Below are positions 26,451 through 34,005 of a stretch of DNA of 64,000 bases, piece by piece. The stretch's first letter is position 1; every line of letters begins with the position of its first letter. This stretch comes from Actinomycetota bacterium (GTDB taxonomy: Bacteria > Actinomycetota > Acidimicrobiia > Acidimicrobiales > Iamiaceae). Location of the stretch: positions 169,621 to 233,620 of the forward strand of contig JAHBSO010000003.1 in assembly GCA_019639075.1 (NCBI GenBank), given 5' to 3'. The notes beneath the pieces are model-generated. The model was not told the DNA's origin and ran no database searches. It saw nothing but the letters and a program-made list of their open reading frames with translations. A program made the translations under genes and the position numbers.

Positions 26451-27550
26451 GTGTTGGCTCCTACCAGCAGGGGGACGTACATCTCGGCCGCGGTGAGCGA
26501 CCCGTGGCGGCCGATCAGGTTGAACGGACCGGAGTCGGCCGGGTCGTGGAACGACACGGGCTCGCGGGCCACGAGCGCCACGTCGCCGAGGCGACGACGC
26601 GCCGCGTCGGTCACCTTCTCCCCCCACCAACCCTCCTCGACGGTCTCGTCGCGGGTGCGGACCCAGGCCACGTCGCCGTGGGCCTCCCGGGCCGCCTCGA
26701 CCAGGGCGTCGTACCGGCCGGGCCGGGCGTGGAGCCACCGGAACCGGCCCTCGCCGGACTGGAAGGCGATGTGGGGCACCAGGCCGGACCCGAGCTCGAG
26801 CACGTTGTCGCCGACGTCGACCTGGCCGTGGTCCGCGGTGATCACCAGCACCGCGCCGGGTGGCATCACGTCGAGCACGTCACCGACCAGGCGGTCGACG
26901 AAGCGCAGCTCGGCGTCGTAGTGGTCGGCGAGGCCGTACTCGTGGGACACCTTGTCGATGCCGTCGTAGTAGCAGTACACGAACGGCTCGCCGGCCCGGA
27001 GCGTGCGCTGCAGCTCGAGCACCATCGTCGACGGCACGCGGTAGCCGTTGAACCGCACGTGGTTGAGGTGGGCGCCGCTGAAGCCCGAGCTGACGAACTC
27101 GGCCTTCGTGACGATCGCCGGACGTTGACCGCAGAAGGCCTCGTGGGGCTGGAACTCCTCGGGGTCGATCCGCTGACGGGCGTCGCCGAGCGGGGTCGAC
27201 CACCGCAGGATGTTGAGCACCTCCTGGTGCTCGACCGCCACCCGGTACCCGACCACCCCGTGCTCCCCCGGGGTGAGCCCGGTGGCGATGGAGGTGAGCG
27301 CGGTGGCCGTGGTCGACGGCGAGACGCTGGTGATGGGCCCTCCGGTGAACGACGTGAGCACCGGTGCGAGGGCCGTGCGGTCCTGGAGCTGCTCCCAACC
27401 CAGCCCGTCGAGGACCAGGAGCACGACCTGGTCGGCCTCCATGACCTCGGGCGGCAGCCACCCCGGCGGATCGACCGACCCGTCGAGCAGCGCCGGCACG
27501 ATGTTGGAGATGCACGCTCCCGCGTAGTCGGGGAGCACGGGCTTGTCCAC
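26447..27550 (-). CDS. Alkaline phosphatase superfamily protein (nucleotide pyrophosphatase/phosphodiesterase-like)
   Basis: The 367-aa product has VLLVLDGLGWEQL (first metal Asp), SPSTTATALTSIATG (nucleophile Thr and the T-rich loop), GEHGVVGYR, YYDGIDKVSHEYG and VITADHGQVDVG (Asp-His metal ligands). This is the NPP/PglZ-like branch of the alkaline phosphatase superfamily; the natural substrate is unknown. GTG at 27550 was chosen for the GGAGGAAGG ribosome site; a start at 27613 would run into the divergent Rrf2 region. Co-transcribed with bpa. Confidence 0.83.
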   Translation of the reverse strand: MDKPVLPDYAGACISNIVPALLDGSVDPPGWLPPEVMEADQVVLLVLDGLGWEQLQDRTALAPVLTSFTGGPITSVSPSTTATALTSIATGLTPGEHGVVGYRVAVEHQEVLNILRWSTPLGDARQRIDPEEFQPHEAFCGQRPAIVTKAEFVSSGFSGAHLNHVRFNGYRVPSTMVLELQRTLRAGEPFVYCYYDGIDKVSHEYGLADHYDAELRFVDRLVGDVLDVMPPGAVLVITADHGQVDVGDNVLELGSGLVPHIAFQSGEGRFRWLHARPGRYDALVEAAREAHGDVAWVRTRDETVEEGWWGEKVTDAARRRLGDVALVAREPVSFHDPADSGPFNLIGRHGSLTAAEMYVPLLVGANT

Positions 27551-27627
27551 GCTGGACCTTCCTCCCTGGGCGTGTCCCGCGAGGCTACTGCCGAGCGGTG
27601 GGGCCGGGTCCATCGGCGGCGGCTCCG

Positions 27628-27633
27628 TAGACT
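27628..27633 (+). promoter_or_regulatory. Putative leaderless -10 element of the Rrf2 gene
   Basis: TAGACT lies 7 nt before the GTG at 27641. Confidence 0.45.
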
Positions 27634-27640
27634 CCCCCGG

Positions 27641-28081
27641 GTGAAGGTGTCCACCCGCGGCGACTACGCCTGTCGTGCCCTGCTGTCGCTCGTGCTCCAC
27701 GGCGACGGTTCGCCGACATCGGTCCGCGACATCGCCGAACGCACCGACCTCCCGCAGCCGTACCTGGAGCAGATCCTCCTCGCCCTCAAGGGCGCCGGCC
27801 TCGTCCGGTCCAAGCGCGGGGTCGGCGGTGGCTACGTGCTGGCCCGGCCGGCCGAGGAGATCACCCTCGCCCAGATCGTGAGCGCGGTCGACGGACCGAT
27901 CGTCGTCGGAGACTTCGGCGAACCCCACCAGAACGGCGCCTGCGACCACGAGGGCCAGTGCGTGCTGCTCGCGGTCTGGGCCAACGTCGGCGAGCACATG
28001 CGCCGGCTCCTGGAGGACCGCACGCTCGCCGACATCGCGGCCATCGCCCGGGGCGAGGCCCCCTGGCCCGAGCCGGTCTGA
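27641..28081 (+). CDS. Rrf2-family transcriptional regulator
   Basis: The 146-aa protein starts VKVSTRGDYACRALLSL, the Rrf2 winged-helix N-terminus, with SVRDIAERTDLPQPYLEQILLALKGAGLVRSKRG as recognition and wing. Fe-S members such as IscR and NsrR have three Cys; here only CDHEGQC provides a spaced pair and the third position is not Cys. It may bind a cluster with another ligand or sense redox by thiols. No Fe-S biogenesis gene is adjacent. TAGACT 7 nt upstream supports the GTG start. Confidence 0.88.
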   Translation: MKVSTRGDYACRALLSLVLHGDGSPTSVRDIAERTDLPQPYLEQILLALKGAGLVRSKRGVGGGYVLARPAEEITLAQIVSAVDGPIVVGDFGEPHQNGACDHEGQCVLLAVWANVGEHMRRLLEDRTLADIAAIARGEAPWPEPV

Positions 28082-28085
28082 CCGG

Positions 28086-29006
28086 TCAGCGCACCTGGGC
28101 GAGCACCTGCACGAGGTCGGGCGGCAGCGCCGAGTCGAAGGCCACGTCGTCGCCGGTGCCCGGGTGGACGAAGCCGAGGTGCTCGGCGTGGAGGAACGGC
28201 CGCGGACACGGCAGGGACTGCCGCACGCCCTGGTAGCGGTCGTCCCCCACGACCGCGTGGCCGATGGCCGAGAGGTGCACCCGGATCTGGTGGGTGCGAC
28301 CGGTCTCGAGCCGGCACAGGACCTCGGCGGTCGGGGTGGGCTCGTCGTAGCGACGCACGACCTCGTAGCGGGTGCGGGCCTCCTTGCCGTCGGCCACCAC
28401 CGCCATGCGGGTCGGATGACGGGGCGACCGACCGATCGGCGCGTCGACGATGCCGTTCGGCGACTCCGGGTGACCCCACACTAGCGTCCGGTAGCGCCGC
28501 AGCACGGTGCGGGCCTGGAGCTGGGCGACGAGCGACTCGTACGCCCGGGCCGAACGGGCGACGACCAGCAGACCGGAGGTGCCGCGGTCGAGACGGTGCA
28601 CGATGCCGGGGCGATCGGCCTGGCCGACGTCGGCCAGCTCGGGGAACCGGGCGAGGAGCCCGTTGACGAGCGTGCCGTCCTCGTGGCCGGCACCGGGGTG
28701 CACGACCAGGTCGGCCGGCTTGTCGACCACGATCACGTCGTCGTCCACGAAGACCACCGGGACCTCGACGCCGGGCTCGGCCTCCGGGCGCGGCTCCCTC
28801 TCGACGTCCGGGGCATCGACGGCCAGCACCTGGCCCTCGTGCAGCCGATCAGCCCCCCGGCGCACGACCCGGCCGTCGACGGCGACCGAGCCGGCCGAGA
28901 CCAGACCTGCGGCCTCGGTGCGGCTGAGCCCCGTGATCATGGCGACGACGCGATCGACCCGCTGCCCGTCGAGGGCCGCCGGCACCGTCTCGACCTGTTC
29001 GGTCAC
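28086..29006 (-). CDS. RluD-like pseudouridine synthase
   Basis: The 306-aa protein has an N-terminal S4 RNA-binding domain (LDGQRVDRVVAM, VAVDGRVV) and an RluA/RluD catalytic domain. IVHRLDRGTSGLLVVA holds the catalytic Asp, and LETGRTHQIRVHLS is the second signature. It converts selected uridines, probably in 23S rRNA, to pseudouridine. GTG start overlaps the lspA stop (GTGA), the common lspA-rluD pairing. Confidence 0.93.
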   Translation of the reverse strand: MTEQVETVPAALDGQRVDRVVAMITGLSRTEAAGLVSAGSVAVDGRVVRRGADRLHEGQVLAVDAPDVEREPRPEAEPGVEVPVVFVDDDVIVVDKPADLVVHPGAGHEDGTLVNGLLARFPELADVGQADRPGIVHRLDRGTSGLLVVARSARAYESLVAQLQARTVLRRYRTLVWGHPESPNGIVDAPIGRSPRHPTRMAVVADGKEARTRYEVVRRYDEPTPTAEVLCRLETGRTHQIRVHLSAIGHAVVGDDRYQGVRQSLPCPRPFLHAEHLGFVHPGTGDDVAFDSALPPDLVQVLAQVR

Positions 29007-29530
29007 GGTTCGCGCAGGCTGAACACGACGAGGAGGACCGCGCCGATGCAGACGGCGGAGTCGGCGACGTTGAACACCGGCCAGAAGCGGACGTCGATGA
29101 AGTCGACGACCGAGCCGTGCAGGAAGCCCTCGTCACCCCGGAACGCGCGATCGACCAGGTTGCCGAGCGCCCCACCGGTGATGAGGCCGGCGGCGACCGC
29201 CCCGAGGCGGAAACGGCTCGGGTGACCGAGGGCGAGCGTGGCCACGACCGCGATCGCCAGGACCGCGATCCACGGGCCGAGCCGACCGCCGGCCCCGAGG
29301 CTGAACGCGGCACCGGGGTTGAAGGCCAGGGCGAACCGCCACGACCCGATCACCTCGATCGGACCGTCGGCCAGCCGGTTGACCGCCCAGTGCTTGGTGG
29401 CCTGGTCGAGCACGATCACGGCCGTGGCCACGGCCAGGACGAGGCCGAGGCGCCGAGGAGGGAGCTCCTCCGGACCGTCGGCGCCGGTGTCGACGGCGTC
29501 GTCGACCGCGGTCGCGTCGACGTCGGTCAC
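29003..29530 (-). CDS. lspA: Lipoprotein signal peptidase II
   Basis: The 175-aa membrane aspartyl protease has four hydrophobic segments and both catalytic motifs: GGALGNLVDR and VFNVADSAV. It cleaves signal peptides of diacylglyceryl-modified prolipoproteins, such as the M15 and GerMN lipoproteins in this window. GTG at 29530 was chosen because it forms a GTGA overlap with the DksA-like stop; the Asp-rich N-terminus is an actinobacterial-style extension. Confidence 0.94.
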   Translation of the reverse strand: MTDVDATAVDDAVDTGADGPEELPPRRLGLVLAVATAVIVLDQATKHWAVNRLADGPIEVIGSWRFALAFNPGAAFSLGAGGRLGPWIAVLAIAVVATLALGHPSRFRLGAVAAGLITGGALGNLVDRAFRGDEGFLHGSVVDFIDVRFWPVFNVADSAVCIGAVLLVVFSLREP

Positions 29531-30183
29531 AGGCGACCCAGGCCGCCCGTCTTGTACTGGATCTGGACCCGCGCCCATGGGATCGCCTCCAGTCGCTCCT
29601 CGGGGATGGGCTCGCCCGAAGCTTCGCAGATCCCGTAGGTCCCGAGGTCGAACTTGGCGAGGGCGTGGTCGATCTCCTCGATCGCGGCCCGGGCCTGCGC
29701 GGAGAGCGCGAGGTCGCGCTCTCGCTCGCTGCTCAGGGTGTCGCCCTCACCGCCGTCCTCGTCGAACTGCGCATCGCCGGACACGAAGTCGGCGACCAGC
29801 TCGTCGGCCTCGGCCTGCAGGGTGTCGGCCTGGTGGGTGTAGGTGGCCCGCTCCTCGACCAGCAACGCCTGCTGGGACCGCAGGAACGCCGCCGAGAACG
29901 GGGACCGCTTCTTGCGGACCGGTGCCGCGGCCTTCTTGGCCGGCGCCTTCTTCTTGGCCGCGGGGGCCTTCTTCACCGCCGCCTTCTTGGCCGCGGGGGT
30001 CTTCTTCACCGCGGCCTTCTTCACCGCGGCCTTCTTGACGGGCGGCGCCTTGTGGTTCGACGACGACTTCTTCGCGGCCGACTTCTTCGCGGCCGACTTC
30101 TTCGCGGCCGACTTCTTCGCCGCGGACGTCTTGGTCGTCGTCTTCTTGGGTGCCTTGGACGTGCGCGAAGCGGGAGGCGACAC
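29527..30183 (-). CDS. DksA/TraR-like protein with Lys/Ala-rich tail and degenerate zinc finger
   Basis: The 218-aa product has an N-terminal tail of about 90 residues made of AAKKS/VKKAA-type repeats, like histone H1 or mycobacterial HupB tails. A coiled-coil segment and a DksA C-terminal fold follow: YGICEASGEPIPEERLEAIP. Only the first of four zinc Cys is kept. DksA proteins bind RNA polymerase in the secondary channel; the tail suggests additional DNA or RNA binding (inference). GTG at 30183 follows AAAGGA with an 8-nt spacer; a TTG at 30207 is less likely. First gene of an operon with lspA and the RluD-like gene. Confidence 0.82.
   Translation of the reverse strand: MSPPASRTSKAPKKTTTKTSAAKKSAAKKSAAKKSAAKKSSSNHKAPPVKKAAVKKAAVKKTPAAKKAAVKKAPAAKKKAPAKKAAAPVRKKRSPFSAAFLRSQQALLVEERATYTHQADTLQAEADELVADFVSGDAQFDEDGGEGDTLSSERERDLALSAQARAAIEEIDHALAKFDLGTYGICEASGEPIPEERLEAIPWARVQIQYKTGGLGRL
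30065..30124. repeat. Four 15-bp tandem repeats in the basic tail
   Basis: Units at 30065-30079, 30080-30094 and 30095-30109 are identical (gacttcttcgcggcc); the fourth, 30110-30124, differs at two bases. On the coding strand they give repeated AAKKS. Related TTCTTCACCGCGG repeats continue at about 29998-30040. Confidence 0.95.
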
Positions 30184-30218
30184 CTTGGGCGTCCTTTCGC
30201 CGGTCAAAAGGGTGCCGG

Positions 30219-30224
30219 AGGATA
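30219..30224 (-). promoter_or_regulatory. Putative -10 element of the DksA-like/lspA operon
   Basis: TATCCT lies 35 nt upstream of GTG 30183, giving a short leader that contains AAAGGA. Confidence 0.35.
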
Positions 30225-30259
30225 CGGCGGCACCGACCAGCGGTCAAGCAACGTCCCGG

Positions 30260-31342
30260 TCAGCGGCGCTTTCCGAAGCGCCAGCCCTTCCGGTCGTCGT
30301 CGTCGTCGAAGCCGGTCGGGTCCATCGACGACACGCTCGGCGACGACACGTCGCGCGGGCCGAGGGGCTCGTCGTCGGACATCGCCTTGCGCAGCTCGTC
30401 CATGAAGGGGTCACCCGATGATGCCTCGCCCGCGGGCGGGTCGTGCTCGACGTCGCCGAACGAGAGCCCTCCTTGTTCAGGGCCCTCGTCGATGACGACC
30501 GCGGGCGCCGCCTCGGTCGGCACGTCCACCCGGTCGACCGGCGGTTCGGGCTCGGGCGTGGGCTCGGGGCTCGGCTCGGACTCGGGCTCCAACTCGAGCT
30601 CGGGTTCGGGGTCGCGCGTCACCGGCGTCGGGGCCGACGGGGCGACGGGCGGCGCCGCCGCAGGCGCCTCACGCTCGTAGGCCGGAACCTCGGGGTCGAG
30701 CAGGGCCGGCGCGGGCGCCAGGCGGAAGCCGTTGGGGTCCTCGAGCAGCCGCTGGAGCTCGCCGACGGTGCTGCGGAGCTGGTTGCGCTGCTCCTCGACG
30801 TGGCGCTCCAGGACGCCGACGTCGGTGCGCAGCGCCTCGCGCACGCCCTCCAGCTCGGCGATCTCCTGGCGGACCCGCTCGTTGGCCGCCACCCGATCGT
30901 CCTCGAGCTCCTGGTCGAGGTCGCGGCGACGCTGCGCGGCCTCGGCCGTGGCGTCGGCCCGCAGCCGCTCGGCCTCCTCCCGCGCTTCGCGGATGGCGGC
31001 GTCGGCCGTGCGCTGGGCCAGCACCAGGGTGCGGCTCATCTCCTCGGCCCGCTCCTCGTCGCTCGGACCGGTCGGCGCAGGCGGCTCCTCGGGGGCGTGC
31101 GCCCGCTCCTCGGCCAGGCGCGCCTCGACGCGCCGGTCGACCTCGGCCTCGATGTCGGCGGGCGCGAGCGCGGCCTCGGTGGCCTGCTTCGCCTGGTCCA
31201 TCGTCTGGGTCAGCTTCGCCTCGACCTTGGTGGCCATGGCCACGGCGCGATCGAGGAAGTCGTTCACCTCGTCACGGTCGTAGCCCCGCTTGGCCTGTGA
31301 GAACTCCGCCTGCTCCAGCAACCGCTTCAGCGTCAACTCCAT
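30260..31342 (-). CDS. DivIVA-like coiled-coil cell-pole/growth protein
   Basis: The 360-aa protein begins LKRLLEQAEFSQAKRGYDRDEVNDFLDRA, the DivIVA N-terminal membrane-binding domain; a long coiled coil (about residues 95-210) and an acidic, Pro/Glu-rich C-terminal region follow. DivIVA/Wag31 proteins mark curved membrane and direct septal or polar wall growth. The usual Wag31 is shorter at the C-terminus, so the Glu-Pro region is an addition. ATG follows TAAGGT by 6 nt. It lies downstream of sepF. Confidence 0.85.
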   Translation of the reverse strand: MELTLKRLLEQAEFSQAKRGYDRDEVNDFLDRAVAMATKVEAKLTQTMDQAKQATEAALAPADIEAEVDRRVEARLAEERAHAPEEPPAPTGPSDEERAEEMSRTLVLAQRTADAAIREAREEAERLRADATAEAAQRRRDLDQELEDDRVAANERVRQEIAELEGVREALRTDVGVLERHVEEQRNQLRSTVGELQRLLEDPNGFRLAPAPALLDPEVPAYEREAPAAAPPVAPSAPTPVTRDPEPELELEPESEPSPEPTPEPEPPVDRVDVPTEAAPAVVIDEGPEQGGLSFGDVEHDPPAGEASSGDPFMDELRKAMSDDEPLGPRDVSSPSVSSMDPTGFDDDDDRKGWRFGKRR

Positions 31343-31348
31343 GGGTGC

Positions 31349-31354
31349 ACCTTA
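31349..31354 (-). promoter_or_regulatory. Putative leaderless -10 element of the divIVA-like gene
   Basis: TAAGGT (context GGTAAGGT) lies 6 nt before the ATG at 31342. Confidence 0.48.
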
Positions 31355-31384
31355 CCGTCCACCCCGGGAGCCGCCGGGGAGGGG

Positions 31385-31939
31385 TCAGGCGTCGTAGCCC
31401 CGCTCCCGCAGCCGCCGACGCTCCTCGGACGACACGGTGACGTTGGCCGGGGTCAGGAGGTACACCTGGCTGTCGAGCCGCTCCATCTGCCCGCCGAGGC
31501 CGTAGCAGAGACCGCTCGCGAAGTCGATGAGCCGGCGGGCCAGCTCGCGCTCCGCGTCCTGGAGGTCCATGATCACCGGCTGGTGGTTCTTGTAGGCGTC
31601 GGCCACGTTCTGGGCCTGGTTGAACGAGGTCGGGGTGACCGTGTGCGGCTTGGCGTTGGCCGCCATGGGGACCGGCCGGACCGTGCCGCTCCGCACCGAG
31701 GGGTTGCTGCCCGACGGCTCGGCGCGGATGGGACGCACCGCGCCCAGCCCGGACGGCTCGTCAGCGGGCGTCACGTGCACCGAACCCGTGGGAACGCTGG
31801 AGGTCGGCCCGGTCATCGGGCCGCGATCCGCCGGCGGGCGATCCGCGTCGGGTCGCGACGCGGCCTGGGCCTGCTGCATCTCCTCGTACTCGGCCTGCTC
31901 GTCGAGACCGAGCATGTGCATCGCTTTGCGCCACCACAC
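31385..31939 (-). CDS. sepF: Cell division protein SepF
   Basis: The 184-aa protein has the SepF layout: an N-terminal amphipathic MWWRKAMHMLGL membrane anchor, an unstructured linker (about residues 25-95) and a C-terminal core with SFNQAQNVADAYKNHQPVIMDL and LIDFASGLCYGLGG. SepF anchors FtsZ to the membrane in organisms without FtsA, and no ftsA is present in this cluster. GTG start follows TAGGCT by 6 nt, so sepF can be transcribed on its own. Confidence 0.95.
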   Translation of the reverse strand: MWWRKAMHMLGLDEQAEYEEMQQAQAASRPDADRPPADRGPMTGPTSSVPTGSVHVTPADEPSGLGAVRPIRAEPSGSNPSVRSGTVRPVPMAANAKPHTVTPTSFNQAQNVADAYKNHQPVIMDLQDAERELARRLIDFASGLCYGLGGQMERLDSQVYLLTPANVTVSSEERRRLRERGYDA

Positions 31940-31945
31940 GGGACG

Positions 31946-31951
31946 AGCCTA
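31946..31951 (-). promoter_or_regulatory. Putative leaderless -10 element of sepF
   Basis: TAGGCT (context GGTAGGCT) lies 6 nt before the GTG at 31939. Confidence 0.48.
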
Positions 31952-31995
31952 CCTGGCGATCCGTGGTCGGCCGGCCACGACCCGTCGACCTGCGT

Positions 31996-32652
31996 TCACC
32001 TGGCGTCCTCCGACAGCCAGGCCACCAGCGCCTGGCGTCCGTCTTCGGCGCGCGCCCGGTACGACCAGTGCACCGGACTGCAGGCCGTGCAGGTGCCGGC
32101 ATCGGCCAGCGGCAGGTCGCTCCACGAGCACGCGGCGCGCACGGCGGCGGCGACGTCGAGGGCCGGGGTGCCCCAAGCGGTGGTGGCGACGACCGACGGG
32201 CCGTAGCGCGACGCCACCTCGGCCAGGTCGGACCCACCGAACTCGTAGCAGCGGGCGCGGATGCAGGGACCGAGACGGGCCGAGGTCGGCGGCCGGCCCA
32301 GATCGACCATGGTCTGCACGGTCGCCTCCACCACCCCGGCGACGAGGCCCTTCCAACCGGCGTGCACCACGGCGACGATCCCCTCGCCCTCGAGCAGGAC
32401 GGGCGCGCAGTCGGCGGTGACCACCGCGAGCGGGGCGTCGGCCACGGTGGTGACCGCGGCGTCGGCGGCGGCACCCGCGTGCTCGCCGGGCCTGGTCACC
32501 ACCACCACGTCGGCACCGTGCTGCTGGCGCAGCCAGGTCAACGGCGCAGGGTGCAGGGCGTGACGGCGGGCCTCCAGGTCGGCTGCGGGGGCCGTGGCGG
32601 CGAGGTCACCGGACCGCTGGTCGGTGAAGACGTGGCGGACCCGGAGCGCCAT
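31996..32652 (-). CDS. pgeF: Multicopper-oxidase-like YfiH/PgeF (LACC1 family)
   Basis: The 218-aa protein has the family's metal and active-site motifs: LRQQHGADV, VTADCAPVLL, VVHAGWKGLVAG and GPCIRARCYEFG. The family includes purine nucleoside-cleaving enzymes and PgeF, which corrects peptidoglycan precursors carrying Ser in place of Ala. Its place between ftsZ and sepF is the classical actinobacterial position. YggS, often found here, is missing. It starts 11 bp downstream of the ftsZ stop. Confidence 0.9.
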   Translation of the reverse strand: MALRVRHVFTDQRSGDLAATAPAADLEARRHALHPAPLTWLRQQHGADVVVVTRPGEHAGAAADAAVTTVADAPLAVVTADCAPVLLEGEGIVAVVHAGWKGLVAGVVEATVQTMVDLGRPPTSARLGPCIRARCYEFGGSDLAEVASRYGPSVVATTAWGTPALDVAAAVRAACSWSDLPLADAGTCTACSPVHWSYRARAEDGRQALVAWLSEDAR

Positions 32653-32663
32653 CGGCCGACGGG

Positions 32664-33851
32664 CTACTTCAGGAAGGACGGGACGTCGAAGTCGTCGTCG
32701 CCCGCGCCCGGATCCTCTGCGAACAGCTCGGAACGACGGGCCGGACGCTCCGGCCGCTCACCCCGCTCGGGACGCTCACCCCGCTCGGGACGCTCGCCCC
32801 GCTCGGGTCGACGACCGGACGGGCGCGGCGCCCGCTCCTCGCCCTGCGGTGCCCCGCCGGGGGCCGCTGCGGGCCGCCGCCCCTCGCGGCCGGCCTTCTC
32901 GTCCCACCGGTCGAAGCCGGCGGCGATGACGGTGACCCGGACCTCGTCGCCCATCTCGTCGTCGATGACCGTGCCGAAGATGATGTTGGCGTCGGGGTGG
33001 GCGACGCCGTGGATGACCTCGGCCGCCTCGTTGACCTCGAACAGGCCGAGGTCGCTGCCGCCGGCGATCGACAGCAGGATGCCGCGGGCGCCCTCGATCG
33101 ACGCCTCGAGCAGCGGGCTCGAGATGGCGGCGCGCGCCGCGCTCAACGCCCGGCCCTCGCCGGTGGCGTGGCCGATGCCCATGAGGGCGGAGCCGGCGTT
33201 GGACATGATCATCTTCACGTCGGCGAAGTCGGTGTTGATCACGCCGGGGGTCGTGATGAGGTCGGTGATGCCCTGGACGCCCTGGAGGAGGACCTCGTCG
33301 GCCATCTTGAAGGCGTTGATCATCGAGGTCTTCTCGTTCGACACGGTGAGCAGCCGGTCGTTCGGGATGACGATCTGGGTGTCGACCTTCTCCTTCAGCT
33401 TCTGGATGCCGGCCTCGGCCTGCACCGAGCGCCGGCGGCCCTCGAAGGAGAACGGCCGGGTGACCACGCCGATGGTGAGCGCGCCGAGGCCCTTGGCGAT
33501 CTCGGCGATGGCGGGCGCCGCGCCCGTGCCGGTGCCGCCGCCCTTGCCCGCGGTGATGAAGACCATGTCGGCGCCCTGGAGCACCTCCTCGATCTCCTGG
33601 CGGTGCTCCTCGGCCGCCGCCCGACCGACCTCGGGGTCGCTGCCGGCACCGAGGCCCCGGGTGAGCTCACGGCCGATGTCGAGCTTGATGTCGGCGTCGC
33701 TCATGAGCAGCGCCTGCGCGTCGGTGTTGACGGCGATGAACTCGACGCCCTTCAGGCCGGCGTCGATCATCCGGTTGACGGCGTTGACACCGCCACCGCC
33801 GACGCCGACGACCTTGATCACCGCCAGGTAGTTCTGGGGATTGCCGGCCAT
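32664..33851 (-). CDS. ftsZ: Cell division protein FtsZ
   Basis: The 395-aa tubulin homologue has [30 protein letters not shown] (tubulin signature loop) and [11 protein letters not shown] with the catalytic Asp region, and polymerises with GTP to form the Z-ring. After residue 315 a charged linker contains repeated RPERGE units, and the end [11 protein letters not shown] is the conserved tail that binds SepF and other partners. ATG follows a strong AGGAGG ribosome site, so this gene is leadered. A candidate promoter lies in the 3' end of ftsQ. Confidence 0.98.
   Translation of the reverse strand: MAGNPQNYLAVIKVVGVGGGGVNAVNRMIDAGLKGVEFIAVNTDAQALLMSDADIKLDIGRELTRGLGAGSDPEVGRAAAEEHRQEIEEVLQGADMVFITAGKGGGTGTGAAPAIAEIAKGLGALTIGVVTRPFSFEGRRRSVQAEAGIQKLKEKVDTQIVIPNDRLLTVSNEKTSMINAFKMADEVLLQGVQGITDLITTPGVINTDFADVKMIMSNAGSALMGIGHATGEGRALSAARAAISSPLLEASIEGARGILLSIAGGSDLGLFEVNEAAEVIHGVAHPDANIIFGTVIDDEMGDEVRVTVIAAGFDRWDEKAGREGRRPAAAPGGAPQGEERAPRPSGRRPERGERPERGERPERGERPERPARRSELFAEDPGAGDDDFDVPSFLK
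32755..32808. repeat. Three 18-bp tandem repeats in the FtsZ linker
   Basis: Units at 32755-32772, 32773-32790 and 32791-32808 (the third with two differences) encode consecutive RPERGE hexapeptides in the intrinsically disordered linker of FtsZ. Confidence 0.95.
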
Positions 33852-33922
33852 GGTTACCTCCTACCTCTGCGAGGTCGGTACGTGGGCCGACCGGAGGCGT
33901 CCGGCGCGGCGGGAAGACGGGG

Positions 33923-33947
33923 AACCCTCGACCTGTGGGCGAGGGTT
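33923..33947 (-). promoter_or_regulatory. Perfect 8-bp inverted repeat in the ftsZ leader
   Basis: aaccctcg at 33923-33930 and cgagggtt at 33940-33947 form a perfect stem with a 9-nt loop, about 75 nt upstream of the ftsZ start. It could be an RNA hairpin or an operator. Confidence 0.4.
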
Positions 33948-33974
33948 ACGTGAACCTCGACGGTGGGGCGACAC

Positions 33975-34005
33975 ATTATGCCCCGCCGTCCGGTACGCGG
34001 GTCAA
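33975..34005 (-). promoter_or_regulatory. Candidate ftsZ promoter inside the ftsQ 3' end
   Basis: TTGACC (34005-34000) and CATAAT (33980-33975) are separated by 19 nt on the minus strand, giving an approximately 120-nt ftsZ leader. A separate ftsZ promoter would explain the only long gap in the cluster. Confidence 0.4.

Noticed and set aside
26504..28081. Long plus-strand frame joined in phase to the Rrf2 gene
   Set aside because: Only the last 146 codons have a family match; the rest is antisense to the phosphodiesterase-like gene.
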